DNA of 64,000 nt, taken from the NCBI RefSeq assembly GCF_001637225.1, contig NZ_LVJI01000016.1:186001-250000 (forward strand). The letters run 5' to 3'. Within the stretch, counting starts at the first letter, position 1; each line of letters begins with the position of its first letter. Source of the stretch: Paenibacillus antarcticus. GTDB lineage: Bacteria > Bacillota > Bacilli > Paenibacillales > Paenibacillaceae. Of the stretch, positions 43,347 through 53,642 are shown one piece after another. Below the pieces are notes generated by a model that saw nothing but the letters and a program-made list of their open reading frames with translations, did not search any database and was not told the origin of the DNA. The translations under genes were made by a program, and so were the position numbers.

Positions 43347-44389
43347 ATCCATCCATACCTCAAAAACAAAGAATTGTTTCATTAGATATCATTCGTGGTC
43401 TAGCATTATTCGGCATCATGTTTATCAATGTAAGGGGATATATGCTTCTCATGGAAGGAACATTAATACCTGAGTACAGCGGTGCTAATAGCGTAATAGA
43501 AATACTGATAGCGATGTTTGTGGAAAAGAAGTTCTTTTCTATCTTTTCCTTTCTGTTTGGCGTAGGATTTTATATATTTGCTTCACGTGCGGAGAAGCGA
43601 GGCGATAGACCAAGATGGCGTTTTACAAGGCGATTGATGGCTCTCTTTGTAATCGGAATTATCCATGTACTGTTTTTCTGGGGATCCATCTTAGCTATTT
43701 ATGCAGTGGTTGGTCTGCTGCTGCTTCCTTTCTATCATGCTCAAGTTGCTACGATCAGCAAATGGCTTGGGGTTATAATGGGTATTTACTTGCTTGCGCT
43801 CCTTACGAAGATTACATTGGGGGGAGCAGGGGCGTTAACAGGAGTGCTGGAATTTATTATTTCGGATGTTACATTAATTTTCATTATGTTTCTAGCAGGA
43901 TTTCTGGCAGCAAAGGCAGACTGGATTCGTCGTATCAATGATTTGAGCAAACCAATGAGATGGATACAAATGAGTATGTTACCTATATGTATTGGTTCTT
44001 CGATTTGGATTTGGGTAGCTTTTCAAAGTGGCGCAGAGAATCTTCCTCAGATTATTGCTTTAGGGACAATTCCAATGGTCATATTATATGTAACAACCAT
44101 GTTCTCGATATTGGAGAATGAGAAAGTCCAACGTTTCTTCAAGCCCGTGTCGCGTGTGGGTCAGATGGCACTTACTAATTATGTCGCGCAAAGCTTTATA
44201 GGATTAGCTATCATCTCACTCATGAATCTTGAAGTAGTATCGCCTATACATGCTGTCATCATTGCTATTCTTATATTTGCGTTACAATTACTGTATAGTA
44301 CTGTATGGTTTAAATTCTTTAAGATGGGACCATTGGAGAGAGTATGGCGGTTCATGACATATGGGAAAAATGGAAGAGTCAGAATATAA
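43343..44389 (+). CDS. DUF418 membrane protein in the Bce-like operon
   Basis: 348 residues, eight to nine helices. Opening RIVSLDIIRGLALFGIMFIN and the C-terminal LTNYVAQSFIGLAIISLM ... FKMGPLERVWRFMTYG are the YeiB/DUF418 pattern, related to membrane acyltransferases. It is coupled to the YxeA gene by a 4-base overlap. A lipid or wall-precursor modification role is possible but unproven. Confidence 0.88.
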   Translation: MNPSIPQKQRIVSLDIIRGLALFGIMFINVRGYMLLMEGTLIPEYSGANSVIEILIAMFVEKKFFSIFSFLFGVGFYIFASRAEKRGDRPRWRFTRRLMALFVIGIIHVLFFWGSILAIYAVVGLLLLPFYHAQVATISKWLGVIMGIYLLALLTKITLGGAGALTGVLEFIISDVTLIFIMFLAGFLAAKADWIRRINDLSKPMRWIQMSMLPICIGSSIWIWVAFQSGAENLPQIIALGTIPMVILYVTTMFSILENEKVQRFFKPVSRVGQMALTNYVAQSFIGLAIISLMNLEVVSPIHAVIIAILIFALQLLYSTVWFKFFKMGPLERVWRFMTYGKNGRVRI

Positions 44390-44440
44390 GCAGTTATCCC
44401 TAGGAAAGACAACTGAGAATTTGGGGAAAGGGGACATGAT

Positions 44441-45148
44441 ATGTCATTAAAAAGTACGAAGGTATTAATTATAGATGATGAAGAAGACATCCTAAGAATA
44501 TTGAAAACAGTGCTAACAAAAGAAGGGATAGATCATATCTATACTTCGACAACGGTGAGTGACGGATTTATGCAGTTCCAAGAAAACAAACCTGACATCG
44601 TGTTGCTAGATATTATGTTGCCCGATGGCGAAGGGTATGACGTGTGTAAACAAATTAGAAACATCTCGAACGTCCCCATTTTGTTCTTATCCGCAAAATC
44701 AGAGGAAATTGACAGGATTCTAGGATTTGCTATTGGTGGTGACGACTATATTGTAAAGCCATTTAGCCCCAAAGAAGTGGCTTATCGTGTGAAAGCACAA
44801 TTGCGTAGAGCAGAATATATCCAGATGGATAAAGAAGATATTCTATTAACAGCAGGCCCTTTTGAATTAAATGAACAAAGGGCAGAATTTAAAAAGAATG
44901 GTGAGAATATTGAACTCAGGCCAAAAGAACTTGGCTTAATAACATATCTTCTTAAAAATGTGAATCGAATTATTAGCAAAGAAAGCCTCTACGATCATGT
45001 GTGGGGGGAAGATTTTATAGGATATGAGAATACGGTCATGGTACATATTCGCAGGTTAAGGGAGAAAATAGAGGAACAGCCCTCTAACCCTCAATATCTA
45101 ATTACAGTAAAAGGTTTAGGGTATAAACTTGTTGTAAGGGACGAATAA
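44441..45148 (+). CDS. OmpR/PhoB-family response regulator
   Basis: 235 residues. Receiver domain with the acidic pair IDDEED, phospho-acceptor D57 in IVLLDIMLP and the conserved Lys in YIVKPF; then a winged-helix domain (LRPKELGLITYLLKN, VMVHIRRLREKIE, KGLGYKLV). It is followed after 3 bases by its kinase. The three TAAGGT repeats at 40199-40238 are its probable target, giving feedback on the whole operon. Confidence 0.93.
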   Translation: MSLKSTKVLIIDDEEDILRILKTVLTKEGIDHIYTSTTVSDGFMQFQENKPDIVLLDIMLPDGEGYDVCKQIRNISNVPILFLSAKSEEIDRILGFAIGGDDYIVKPFSPKEVAYRVKAQLRRAEYIQMDKEDILLTAGPFELNEQRAEFKKNGENIELRPKELGLITYLLKNVNRIISKESLYDHVWGEDFIGYENTVMVHIRRLREKIEEQPSNPQYLITVKGLGYKLVVRDE

Positions 45149-45151
45149 TCC

Positions 45152-46561
45152 ATGAAATGGTTGTTAACGGGAAGGTACTTATTATCCATTGTGTTGGTAG
45201 TCATAGTCGTGCTGATTATAAATATCCTGATTTTATTGGGCATGCTCGTGACCTATTCTGTGTCACCGAACCCCTCTTTTCAAAACAGAGAGATATCTGC
45301 GGAAGCATTTACGAAAGGGTTCCGTGATTACATAGAGATAGCAAATAATCAGGTGACTATCAGTGAACAAGGAAAAAAAGAGCTTGAAGTCAATAAGTCT
45401 TGGATACAAATATTAGACGAAAATGGCAAGGAGATATACGGATATCGATTACCCGAAGGGGTAAAGAAGAAATACACACCATTAGACGCTATTCAAATGC
45501 ACAAATATAAAGAAATAAATAATGAGACAACTGTTTTTGTAAGTGGAAAAGAAATAAATAGAAAAAACTATAGTTTTTTTATTGGAATAGAAGATCGTAA
45601 TATCGGTAAATATGTCTTCTCATTTGACTATCGGGACATTTTCAAAGCGTTTAAAGTAGGAAGCCTTACTTTCATTATTATTGATGGATTAATTGCATTA
45701 GTGATCGGGTATTTATTCAGTAAAAGACTGACCAAGCCATTAAATATATTGATTGATGGGATCAAGAGGTTGGCTAATAAAGAATACAATATAAATTATG
45801 AACCTAAAGGAATCTACAAAGATATCTTTTATAACGTAAATTATTTATCAAATGAACTAAGAGTGAACGAAATTGAACGAAAAAAGCTGGATAAAATGAA
45901 GGAAGAGTGGATTTCAAATATCTCTCATGATATTAAGACGCCACTTGCCTCCATCTTAGGTTATGCCGAAATGATGAAAGATCCCGACTATCAATTTACA
46001 TTAGAAGAAATGATGGAATATGCCGAGATCATTGAAAGTAAATCACTATATATGAATGAGGTTATTGAAGATTTAAACTTAACGACAAGATTGAAGAATA
46101 AAGAATTAAATTTAAATAAAGAGACGATCAATATGGTAACTCTTGTTCGGAATATTGTGATTGATATATTGAATGATGCCAAATATGCGAATAGACACAT
46201 TGAATTTCATTGTAGCGAAGAAACAATACCCTTAGATGTAGATGAGATCTTTATTCGGAGAGCGATAAGTAATCTGACCTATAATGCGATAGTTCATAAT
46301 GATGACCATGTAAAAATTGTTGTCCGCATTGAAAAGAAGGAACAGGTTCATATCATCATTCAAGATGATGGAAAAGGTATACAAAAACAAGAGCTCGATA
46401 GAATTTTTGATCGGTATTATCGGGGGACAAACACTGGGGAGCTACATAAAGGCTCGGGACTTGGCATGGCGATTGCCAATGATGTGATCCGTGTACACGG
46501 TGGAGAAATCAAGATCAATAGTGTAGTGGGTCACGGAACGATGATTGAAATCTTACTATAG
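45152..46561 (+). CDS. Two-component sensor histidine kinase
   Basis: 469 residues. TM1 about 9-36, an extracytoplasmic domain of about 135 residues, TM2 about 172-191, HAMP, HisKA with H259 in SHDIKTP, and HATPase with NAIVHN, DDGKGI and GSGLGMAIAN. Unlike the BceS kinases, which lack an extracytoplasmic sensor and are told of the drug by the transporter, this one has a real sensor domain (VanS-like layout). It ends the six-gene operon; a terminator follows. Confidence 0.93.
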   Translation: MKWLLTGRYLLSIVLVVIVVLIINILILLGMLVTYSVSPNPSFQNREISAEAFTKGFRDYIEIANNQVTISEQGKKELEVNKSWIQILDENGKEIYGYRLPEGVKKKYTPLDAIQMHKYKEINNETTVFVSGKEINRKNYSFFIGIEDRNIGKYVFSFDYRDIFKAFKVGSLTFIIIDGLIALVIGYLFSKRLTKPLNILIDGIKRLANKEYNINYEPKGIYKDIFYNVNYLSNELRVNEIERKKLDKMKEEWISNISHDIKTPLASILGYAEMMKDPDYQFTLEEMMEYAEIIESKSLYMNEVIEDLNLTTRLKNKELNLNKETINMVTLVRNIVIDILNDAKYANRHIEFHCSEETIPLDVDEIFIRRAISNLTYNAIVHNDDHVKIVVRIEKKEQVHIIIQDDGKGIQKQELDRIFDRYYRGTNTGELHKGSGLGMAIANDVIRVHGGEIKINSVVGHGTMIEILL

Positions 46562-46617
46562 AAGATGATGTGGAGTTAGGACAAGAGAGAAGGAACGCAG
46601 GGTAATATCATATCAGA

Positions 46618-46648
46618 GGAGCAACGGCATGTGCCGGGGCTTCTTTTT
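46618..46648 (+). terminator. Terminator of the Bce-like operon
   Basis: AGC and CGGCA pair with TGCCG and GCT around a very short loop, followed by TTTTT. Confidence 0.75.
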
Positions 46649-46762
46649 GTTGAAGTCTTGTCTATAAGACTTCTAATTAGAGTTCTAATACTTATATATG
46701 GTTAAATATAGAATAAGGATAGATGCTTCTGATTATTTAAATGCGAGATGGAGGAATCGTCT

Positions 46763-47182
46763 ATGAAATTATATGTCACCGTTAAAAACTTAGGTAAGCG
46801 TAAGAATGTACTGACCAAAATTGAAATTGAGCTTCCAATCGTTCCGATGACACTAAGGGAACTCATTACGGAAGTTGTTAAAGTGAATGTGCAGGATTTA
46901 AAGGATAAGCAACAAGGCACTCAGCTGATGCCATTCTTAACAGGAGCGGAGATTGAGGCGCGTGGGGAGAATGGTAAGGTGGGATTCAGCTCGGTGTATA
47001 ACGAACAAAGTCCTGATGTAGCTAAGGCAGTAGAGAACGCATTATTAGCTTTTGATGATGGGTTATATAAAGTATTTATTCGTGAAGAAGAGAATAGTCT
47101 GTTGGAGACACCACTTAAGCTTATGGAAGAAGATGAGATTGTATTTATCAAGTTTACAATGTTAGCTGGAAGCCTATGGTGA
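46763..47182 (+). CDS. 139-aa protein of unknown function, possibly beta-grasp-like
   Basis: Start at ATG 46763 behind GGAGG; an ATG at 46748 precedes that site. The order KLYVTVKNLG, KIEIELP, MTLRELITEVV (helix) and, at the end, PLKLMEEDEIVFIKFTMLAG resembles the ubiquitin/MoaD/ThiS beta-grasp pattern, where the final 'gDxVxFxxxxxGG' strand carries a Gly-Gly tail. Here the tail is AGSLW and a 60-residue insertion separates the two halves. This is my reading of the pattern, not an established match. It sits 16 bases before the giant DUF5724/DUF4132 gene and is surely co-transcribed with it. Confidence 0.6.
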   Translation: MKLYVTVKNLGKRKNVLTKIEIELPIVPMTLRELITEVVKVNVQDLKDKQQGTQLMPFLTGAEIEARGENGKVGFSSVYNEQSPDVAKAVENALLAFDDGLYKVFIREEENSLLETPLKLMEEDEIVFIKFTMLAGSLW

Positions 47183-47198
47183 AAGGGGATAATGATTG

Positions 47199-50100
47199 AT
47201 GGAGAAGCAGGAACGAGAGAGGTATTACTATGCATCATTACAAGAAATAGCTGAGGGGCTAGATCCTCATTTAGCTCCATTAGCTCAGTTGGTGGTAGAG
47301 TTAGGTCAGATTCAATACGTGACTCAGGATGAAGAGTGTTTTACGAAATGCGCAGAGACCTTGCAGTCACTTGCTAGTGGTAATGATGAGATATTATTCG
47401 AACCCCTAGTGAAAGTTGTGAGGCTACTTACGAAAGAGTATACGGGAGAAGTCTTTGATTATATTGCTTCTCATGCGACGGAATACCCTTATGGTACAGG
47501 ATACGAACGTAGACCTTTCCGTACATCGGACCGGCAAGCTCACTTGGGCCAGGTGATTAACAAGTTGAGTTCACTGTTATCTATGGAATGTCATGATTTC
47601 GTAATGATTGATTATTTGACGACAGCAGACTATCCCTTACGCCAGAATTATCAAATGGCACAGACGATAAGTGATGTCGTTGCTTTTGAGATAGATCGTA
47701 ACAATGCAGAGGTTATTGCGGCACTTAAGGACGTAGTTTATGGAGATAATCAAACCGCGTTACTTACACATGGGATGATCAAAGGAATATTTATGAGTCA
47801 CCAATCGGACTTGTACGTGATGATGGGAGAGCTATTAACGGCTGCACGATTACAAGAGGGGCTTCGACAATCTATTGTGGAACGAATGGACGAGGGCACG
47901 CTTGAGGCGAATTTATACATGCTGAAGGTCATCATAGATCAAGGTTATATTCGTTATAGTTCTGTCGTGAGAGCGCTTGGTGTATGGACGGGTATGGGGT
48001 TGGAGTCAGCGAATCAACGTGTAGCAGGACAACTGATAGAAGGTGCCTATCTTGTCTTAAGTGATGAATCAGTTCGTACATCGTGGCTGTCGAGTGACAA
48101 TGCGAACCATGTCTATTTAAGTTTATGGGCTACAGCGGTATATGAAGAACGCGATTTATTTCGTGGCATTAAGCACTTGATGGAGCATGGTGCACTGTAT
48201 CAGAAGATCATTGCACAATACGTACTCGTGAATAGTGAGAATAGAGATGTTCGGTATGAGATTGCTAGACAATACCTAGATGCTACGGATCCTGAATTAC
48301 AGTATTGGATTCTATCCAACTATAGTTATGACTACTTCCGTAATTGGGGGGAAGAGGAAGCTAGCGTTACGATTGTACATACGTCTGTCTTGGAGGATAA
48401 GAATGAGCGTCGGCGTGAATTCGAGCAGCTTAAGGGCATGTTCCTTGCCATGACTAACAAAGAGATTTCTGGACCTTCCAAAGTGTTGGATTTCGCACAT
48501 ATTCATTACACGCCGGATCTCCCCGTCCGTAAGATGTTATACCTTACAGCTTATGATATGGACAGTGAATGGATCGCGACAATCATTACGTTGAAGGATC
48601 GATTAAGTGCGGATATGCGTGGCGAGTTGTTGTCTTTATTCATGAAAGATACGGATCATTCTGCACAGCGTGAATTTATATTCTCATCGCTATCCGATAA
48701 AAGTATGCTTAATCGCGAGAAAGCACTCGACAAGGCGAAGAAATTGACGTTATCAGATGAAGAGTTGAGACTAATAGAAGGTTTGTTGAAGCTCAAGACA
48801 GGTTCCTTACGTCAAAGTGCTATTGAGTTACTGTTGCGTCAGCCAGAGGCCAATGTGAAGAGCTCACTAAATCGTTTATTACAAGGTAAGAGCGAATTAC
48901 AACGACTGGCTGCACTAGAGACTATAGTCGAAATTTATGGTGACAGTGAACGAACGAAGCAGTATGAAGACCTAAGTCCACTTCCTCTTTTAATTGAGAA
49001 TCCCACGCCTAAGGAGCAGCAATTGATTGGAAAGCTTGGTCAAGCGAATGAATATACTAAATCGAATGGCTTTGGTCTATTTGATCCGAATATGATCGAG
49101 ACTTGGCTTACAGAAGCTCCGGAATTAGGAGAATTTGAGTGGAAGAAGATCTTCAGATTATCGACAGAAGAGGTGATTCTGTTCCTTTCTGGGCTGGAGC
49201 AAGAAATTCATAATCATCGTGACTATGAGTATGAGGTAGAATATTACTCTGGTTATAAGGATACATTGCTACTCGGTACAGGATTAAGAAGGCTTCATCC
49301 ACTTCAAGATGAAGAGGATGATACAGCAGAGCTTACGAAGTATCCATTGCATGAGGTATGGAGAGATTACTTAGAACGGAGTCATTTAGGTGCTATTGAA
49401 ATCATGCAGCTCTATTTCTATTCTTTACTTGACCCTCTTGATCAGACATTGAACCAGTATTATCATTATTTCTCTAATGGTGATATGGATTACGCTGAGC
49501 TTGCGAAGCATACGTTGCTTGAGGGTTGGCGTAAGGAGTTTGCGGAGCAGGTGTATCCTGTTGCTCAGATTCAAGAGATTAAAGATGCACTCAAACAATT
49601 TAAGTATAGAGATCAGATCACTACTCTTATTCATGCATACTTCATAGATAGTGATAAACGTTCAACATTTGATTTGAGCGTAGATGCTCTAAATACTGTG
49701 ATGCAAGCGATGCCTAAGGAGAAGGTGTCCACTGAATGGGGGATATTCAAGCTCTTGGTGAATCCGTGGTTCTCCATGGTCCGTAGTCGAATGGTTGATG
49801 ATGACAGCTTTAAGCGAGTGTTCCATACTTTCTATGCATTTAATATGATGAGCCCGAAAGAGCGTGTTGATTCCGTACTTGAACTAGAGGATTACTTGCG
49901 TGCTTTTGAAGCGGGAATGATCGGAAGAGGAGAAGTATATCGGGAGTTGTTAGGGAGTCATGACAGTCGCCATCATATGCGCAGTATTACATCTAAACGA
50001 TATGATTGGATTGATGCCAAACCTGAGCTAGTTGCGATTCGACAGACTGCTGTAGAGAGAATTCTAGAGATAGAGCTTGAACGTGGCGATCTAGCGACTG

Positions 50101-52154
50101 ATGTTACACCTCTAGCCATGGGACTGAATCGGATCGAGGGTATGGAGCATTTCATTCATATATTATCTGGCTTACAGCAGGACACTTTCATTCGTGGTTA
50201 TATCTACGGATATGGGGACAGTATCACGAAGAAGGAAACGTTCAGTCATTTACTGAAGATCAGTTGTCCACGCGAGGGTGAAGATGACAATGGCTTGAGA
50301 CAAATGCTTGTAGGTCATCATATCACGGAGAAAAGGTTACTAGAAGCAGCGATGTATGCTCCTCAGTGGTTAGATATTGTAGCTAAATATCTAGATTGGG
50401 AGGGGCTGCGTAGTGCAGCGTGGTATTTCCATGCGCACATTAATGAAGGCTTCTCTGCTGAGAAAGAGACGATTGTCGCGCACTATTCACCGATTTCAGC
50501 GCAAGACTTTAATGATGGTGCCTTTGATATTAGTTGGTTTAAAGAGGCTTATGATACGGTGGGGAAGAAACGGTTCGATTTATTGTACGATTGTGCTAAA
50601 TATATATCAGCCGGAGCTAACCACCGAAGATCACAGTTGTTCGCAGATGCGACACTGGGCAAGCTAGATATTATGGAAATACAGAAGTCGGTAGAAGAAA
50701 AGCGGAATAAGGACCTTTTACTCTGTTATAGCCTTATTTCATTAGGTGATGACCGTGAACAGGATATTCGTGATCGGTATGAGTTCATTCAGCAGTTTCT
50801 TGTGCAGAGTAAGAAATTCGGTGCTCAGCGTCGCGCAAGTGAAGGCATGATCTCTCAGATAGCCCTTGGCAATTTGGCGAGAAATGCAGGGTATGGTGAT
50901 GTTATTCGACTGATGTGGGATATGGAAGCTCGAAAGTTGGACGATATGCAATCCTTCTTCGAGCCCCATAACCTAGATGAGGCGACGACAGTACAGCTTC
51001 TTATTGATGACGAAGGAAAGTCAGAGATTGGCATTATGCGTAAAGGTAAAGCGTTGAAATCCGTTCCTGCAAAGTACAAGAAAGATGAATATATTGCGGA
51101 TTTGAAAGAAATGAGGGTTGAACTAACAGAACAATACCGGAGAGCACGTAAGGAGCTTGAACGCTCGATGGAGTCAGGAAATACATTTACACTGCAAGAG
51201 TTGAAGGGGTTATCAGGAAATCCAGTTATTACTCCTCTAGTGCGGACGCTAGTGTTTAAATCTGGAGAGACTTTGGGATACTTCGATGCAGCCACAGGAG
51301 GACTTCTAGATCCAGCGGGTAAATTAGTTCTTATCGGGGATAACGAAGAACTCCTGATTGCACACCCCCTTCATTTATATAAAAGTGGGCAATGGAGTCA
51401 GTATCAGAAGGACTTGTTCGATCGTCAACTTCGTCAGCCATTCAAACAGATATTCCGTGAGTTATACCTTCCCAATGCGGATGAACAGGCTAATGAAACC
51501 GTTTCTCGCAGATATGCTGGACATCAAATTCAACCGAGAAAGACAGTCTCCCTACTCAAAGGTAGGCAGTGGACAGTTAGTTATGAAGAGGGATTACAGA
51601 AGGTATACTATGCGGAGAATCTAATCGCGAATCTTTACGCGATGGCAGATTGGTTCTCTCCTTCGGAGACTGAAGCGCCTACACTTGAGACGGTTCAATT
51701 CTTTGATCGCAATACCTATAAGAGCGTAGCCTTGGATAAGGTTCCTCCGATACTGTTCTCAGAAGTGATGCGAGACGTAGATTTAGTCGTGAGTGTCGCG
51801 CATGTCGGAGGCGTTGATCCAGAAGCCAGTCTGACTACGATAGAGATGCGTTCCGTCATCGTCCGAGAGTCACTTCGTCTCTTGAAGATTGATAATGTTC
51901 GTATAGAAGGTAATTATGCTCGAATTGAAGGTTCCCTGGGTGAGTATGGGGTACATTTAGGTAGCGGTATGGTCTACAGACAAGCTTCGGGCGCTATGCA
52001 TATCATTCCTGTACATTCACAGCATAGAGGCCGTATATTCCTACCCTTCATAGATGAAGATCCGAAGACAGCAGAAATTTTGTCTAAGATCGTGATGATG
52101 GCTGAGGATAAGAAGATTAAAGATCCACAGATTCTAATGCAACTGCAATCATAA
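47199..52154 (+). CDS. Giant DUF5724/DUF4132 (MolR-like) protein
   Basis: 1651 residues, soluble, no signal peptide or membrane helix. The N-terminal two-thirds are helical and repeat-like (HEAT-like pieces such as LRQSAIELLLRQPEANVKSS near 547). The C-terminal part has the DUF4132 pattern: WSQYQKDLFDRQLRQPFKQIFRELYLP, then SRRYAGHQI, VSYEEGLQKVYY, FFDR and the closing VHLGSGMVY...RIFLPFIDEDPKTAEILSKIVMMAEDKKI. MolR/YehI-type proteins often occur beside MoxR AAA+ ATPases and VWA proteins; none is present here. The ATG at 47199 (AAAGGGG upstream) is used; a TTG just before it is possible. Biochemical role unknown. Confidence 0.75.
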   Translation: MEKQERERYYYASLQEIAEGLDPHLAPLAQLVVELGQIQYVTQDEECFTKCAETLQSLASGNDEILFEPLVKVVRLLTKEYTGEVFDYIASHATEYPYGTGYERRPFRTSDRQAHLGQVINKLSSLLSMECHDFVMIDYLTTADYPLRQNYQMAQTISDVVAFEIDRNNAEVIAALKDVVYGDNQTALLTHGMIKGIFMSHQSDLYVMMGELLTAARLQEGLRQSIVERMDEGTLEANLYMLKVIIDQGYIRYSSVVRALGVWTGMGLESANQRVAGQLIEGAYLVLSDESVRTSWLSSDNANHVYLSLWATAVYEERDLFRGIKHLMEHGALYQKIIAQYVLVNSENRDVRYEIARQYLDATDPELQYWILSNYSYDYFRNWGEEEASVTIVHTSVLEDKNERRREFEQLKGMFLAMTNKEISGPSKVLDFAHIHYTPDLPVRKMLYLTAYDMDSEWIATIITLKDRLSADMRGELLSLFMKDTDHSAQREFIFSSLSDKSMLNREKALDKAKKLTLSDEELRLIEGLLKLKTGSLRQSAIELLLRQPEANVKSSLNRLLQGKSELQRLAALETIVEIYGDSERTKQYEDLSPLPLLIENPTPKEQQLIGKLGQANEYTKSNGFGLFDPNMIETWLTEAPELGEFEWKKIFRLSTEEVILFLSGLEQEIHNHRDYEYEVEYYSGYKDTLLLGTGLRRLHPLQDEEDDTAELTKYPLHEVWRDYLERSHLGAIEIMQLYFYSLLDPLDQTLNQYYHYFSNGDMDYAELAKHTLLEGWRKEFAEQVYPVAQIQEIKDALKQFKYRDQITTLIHAYFIDSDKRSTFDLSVDALNTVMQAMPKEKVSTEWGIFKLLVNPWFSMVRSRMVDDDSFKRVFHTFYAFNMMSPKERVDSVLELEDYLRAFEAGMIGRGEVYRELLGSHDSRHHMRSITSKRYDWIDAKPELVAIRQTAVERILEIELERGDLATDVTPLAMGLNRIEGMEHFIHILSGLQQDTFIRGYIYGYGDSITKKETFSHLLKISCPREGEDDNGLRQMLVGHHITEKRLLEAAMYAPQWLDIVAKYLDWEGLRSAAWYFHAHINEGFSAEKETIVAHYSPISAQDFNDGAFDISWFKEAYDTVGKKRFDLLYDCAKYISAGANHRRSQLFADATLGKLDIMEIQKSVEEKRNKDLLLCYSLISLGDDREQDIRDRYEFIQQFLVQSKKFGAQRRASEGMISQIALGNLARNAGYGDVIRLMWDMEARKLDDMQSFFEPHNLDEATTVQLLIDDEGKSEIGIMRKGKALKSVPAKYKKDEYIADLKEMRVELTEQYRRARKELERSMESGNTFTLQELKGLSGNPVITPLVRTLVFKSGETLGYFDAATGGLLDPAGKLVLIGDNEELLIAHPLHLYKSGQWSQYQKDLFDRQLRQPFKQIFRELYLPNADEQANETVSRRYAGHQIQPRKTVSLLKGRQWTVSYEEGLQKVYYAENLIANLYAMADWFSPSETEAPTLETVQFFDRNTYKSVALDKVPPILFSEVMRDVDLVVSVAHVGGVDPEASLTTIEMRSVIVRESLRLLKIDNVRIEGNYARIEGSLGEYGVHLGSGMVYRQASGAMHIIPVHSQHRGRIFLPFIDEDPKTAEILSKIVMMAEDKKIKDPQILMQLQS

Positions 52155-52187
52155 ATGTATTTCAGCGGTACCCAATGAATAACAAAT

Positions 52188-52240
52188 AAAAGACCCGAAG
52201 ATAGACACTGGGGAACCATGTGTCTATCTTCGGGTCTTTT
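52188..52240. terminator. Strong bidirectional terminator
   Basis: A 21-base-pair perfect stem (52188-52208 with 52220-52240): AAAAGACCCGAAGATAGACA ... TGTCTATCTTCGGGTCTTTT. It lies between converging genes. Confidence 0.95.
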
Positions 52241-52286
52241 ACGGTTAGGATATGTATAGATTGCAATGGTAATGGTTACGTCATTA

Positions 52287-53501
52287 TTACACAGAAGTGT
52301 TCAAAGTTGGATCATTAACAACTTTACGGGAAGCACGTGGCTTGCCATCGCGTGAGAAATAAGTCCACATTCGGAGAATGCGCTCGAATGGGCCATTCTT
52401 AAACCAACGGAATAGCAGGGTCGTTAGTACCGCTTGCACCGAATATATAAGCAGAGCCAATAGAAATCCGTTTAGAATGCTGATTTGTCCGAACCAACCC
52501 AACCCATACCCATAAAATATGGTTGTACAAATGACAGTTTGCATCAAATAGTTCGTTATAGACATCCGTCCGATAGCTTCAAATGCCGATACGAGCAGTG
52601 ATCCATTAGATAAGTACGATAAGATTAGAGCTAGCGCAGAAATATACCCAAGTGCGAGCATCTGCCCACCAGCGGCAAGGAGGACGCCGCTCCAAGGGGA
52701 GTCTGGCTGCAGTATAGCTATGCTCTTAAACCCTAGTCCAAGCGGCAGAAGAGTAGCCGTCCCCCATATGTATCTCCGTCTCTCGCACCGTGAATTGTGA
52801 AACCACTCTTTCTTTGCGGCGGCGATCCCGAACAAGAATGTTGGAATCATTACGATGGGTGCAATAAATATCAACAAGATGATCATAGCGCCTGGCGGTA
52901 AACCAAGTGGGTCCTCAGTCAAGCGAAACTTAGAAATCTCCGAATAAGTTCCTTTACCATAGATTTCAATGGATTTTGTGACATAGGCTTGTATCTGAGT
53001 TTCCTCTGTAGCTGTCATGTTATTCGTATTGTAGCTTAAGCCCGGTATTACTAAGCTTAGTAGGATTCCCCATATAATAAGTGTTTTCGGTTTCCTCTTA
53101 ACGAATAGTAGCAAAAGGAAGCCCACTCCCCCATAGAATGCTAGAATGTCACCCTCCCATAATAATAAGCTATGTATTACTCCTAAAATTATGAGCATGA
53201 GGAAACGCCGAACTAATGGCCACTTGGGCTTAAGACTACGGTTTACCAAGCTTTCCCGAAGCTTATATAAGCTGTAGCCAAACAGGAACATAAAGATCGG
53301 CACAAAGCTACCCACAACTGTAATATTCAATACCTGATACGCTATAGTATCCAAGCTTGTAGGGTTGAATAGCGACATGTTATCAAGCCCGTACATGCCA
53401 TATTGGAAAGTAAGCATATTTGCAATAAGGATACCGAGTAAGCAGAAGCCACGAATCACATCTATAACGCGAACGCGGTTTCCTGTATTTATTGGGTTCA
53501 A
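52287..53501 (-). CDS. DUF418 membrane protein (YeiB-like)
   Basis: 404 residues with about ten helices. RVIDVIRGFCLLGILIANML near the start, FMFLFGYSLYKLRE, and the C-terminal IGRMSITNYLMQTVICTTIFY ... FKNGPFERILRMWTYF define DUF418. It is a paralogue of the protein at 43343 but 56 residues longer, with an extra luminal loop. The TTG at 53501 has AAGGTGG 8 bases upstream; the frame is open to an ATG at 53534 that has only a weak site. Acyltransferase-like membrane enzyme of unknown substrate. Confidence 0.88.
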   Translation of the reverse strand: MNPINTGNRVRVIDVIRGFCLLGILIANMLTFQYGMYGLDNMSLFNPTSLDTIAYQVLNITVVGSFVPIFMFLFGYSLYKLRESLVNRSLKPKWPLVRRFLMLIILGVIHSLLLWEGDILAFYGGVGFLLLLFVKRKPKTLIIWGILLSLVIPGLSYNTNNMTATEETQIQAYVTKSIEIYGKGTYSEISKFRLTEDPLGLPPGAMIILLIFIAPIVMIPTFLFGIAAAKKEWFHNSRCERRRYIWGTATLLPLGLGFKSIAILQPDSPWSGVLLAAGGQMLALGYISALALILSYLSNGSLLVSAFEAIGRMSITNYLMQTVICTTIFYGYGLGWFGQISILNGFLLALLIYSVQAVLTTLLFRWFKNGPFERILRMWTYFSRDGKPRASRKVVNDPTLNTSV

Positions 53502-53642
53502 CTGTTCCACCACCTTGTTTATAAGTATAATCATTTAATTATCTCTAACTCTGATCAACTAATGTTAAGGTTTATATGCAAGCATTACAACAGGTGATGG
53601 AGAATGAATATGGGCAAGATGATTATTAAATATCTACAGTGA

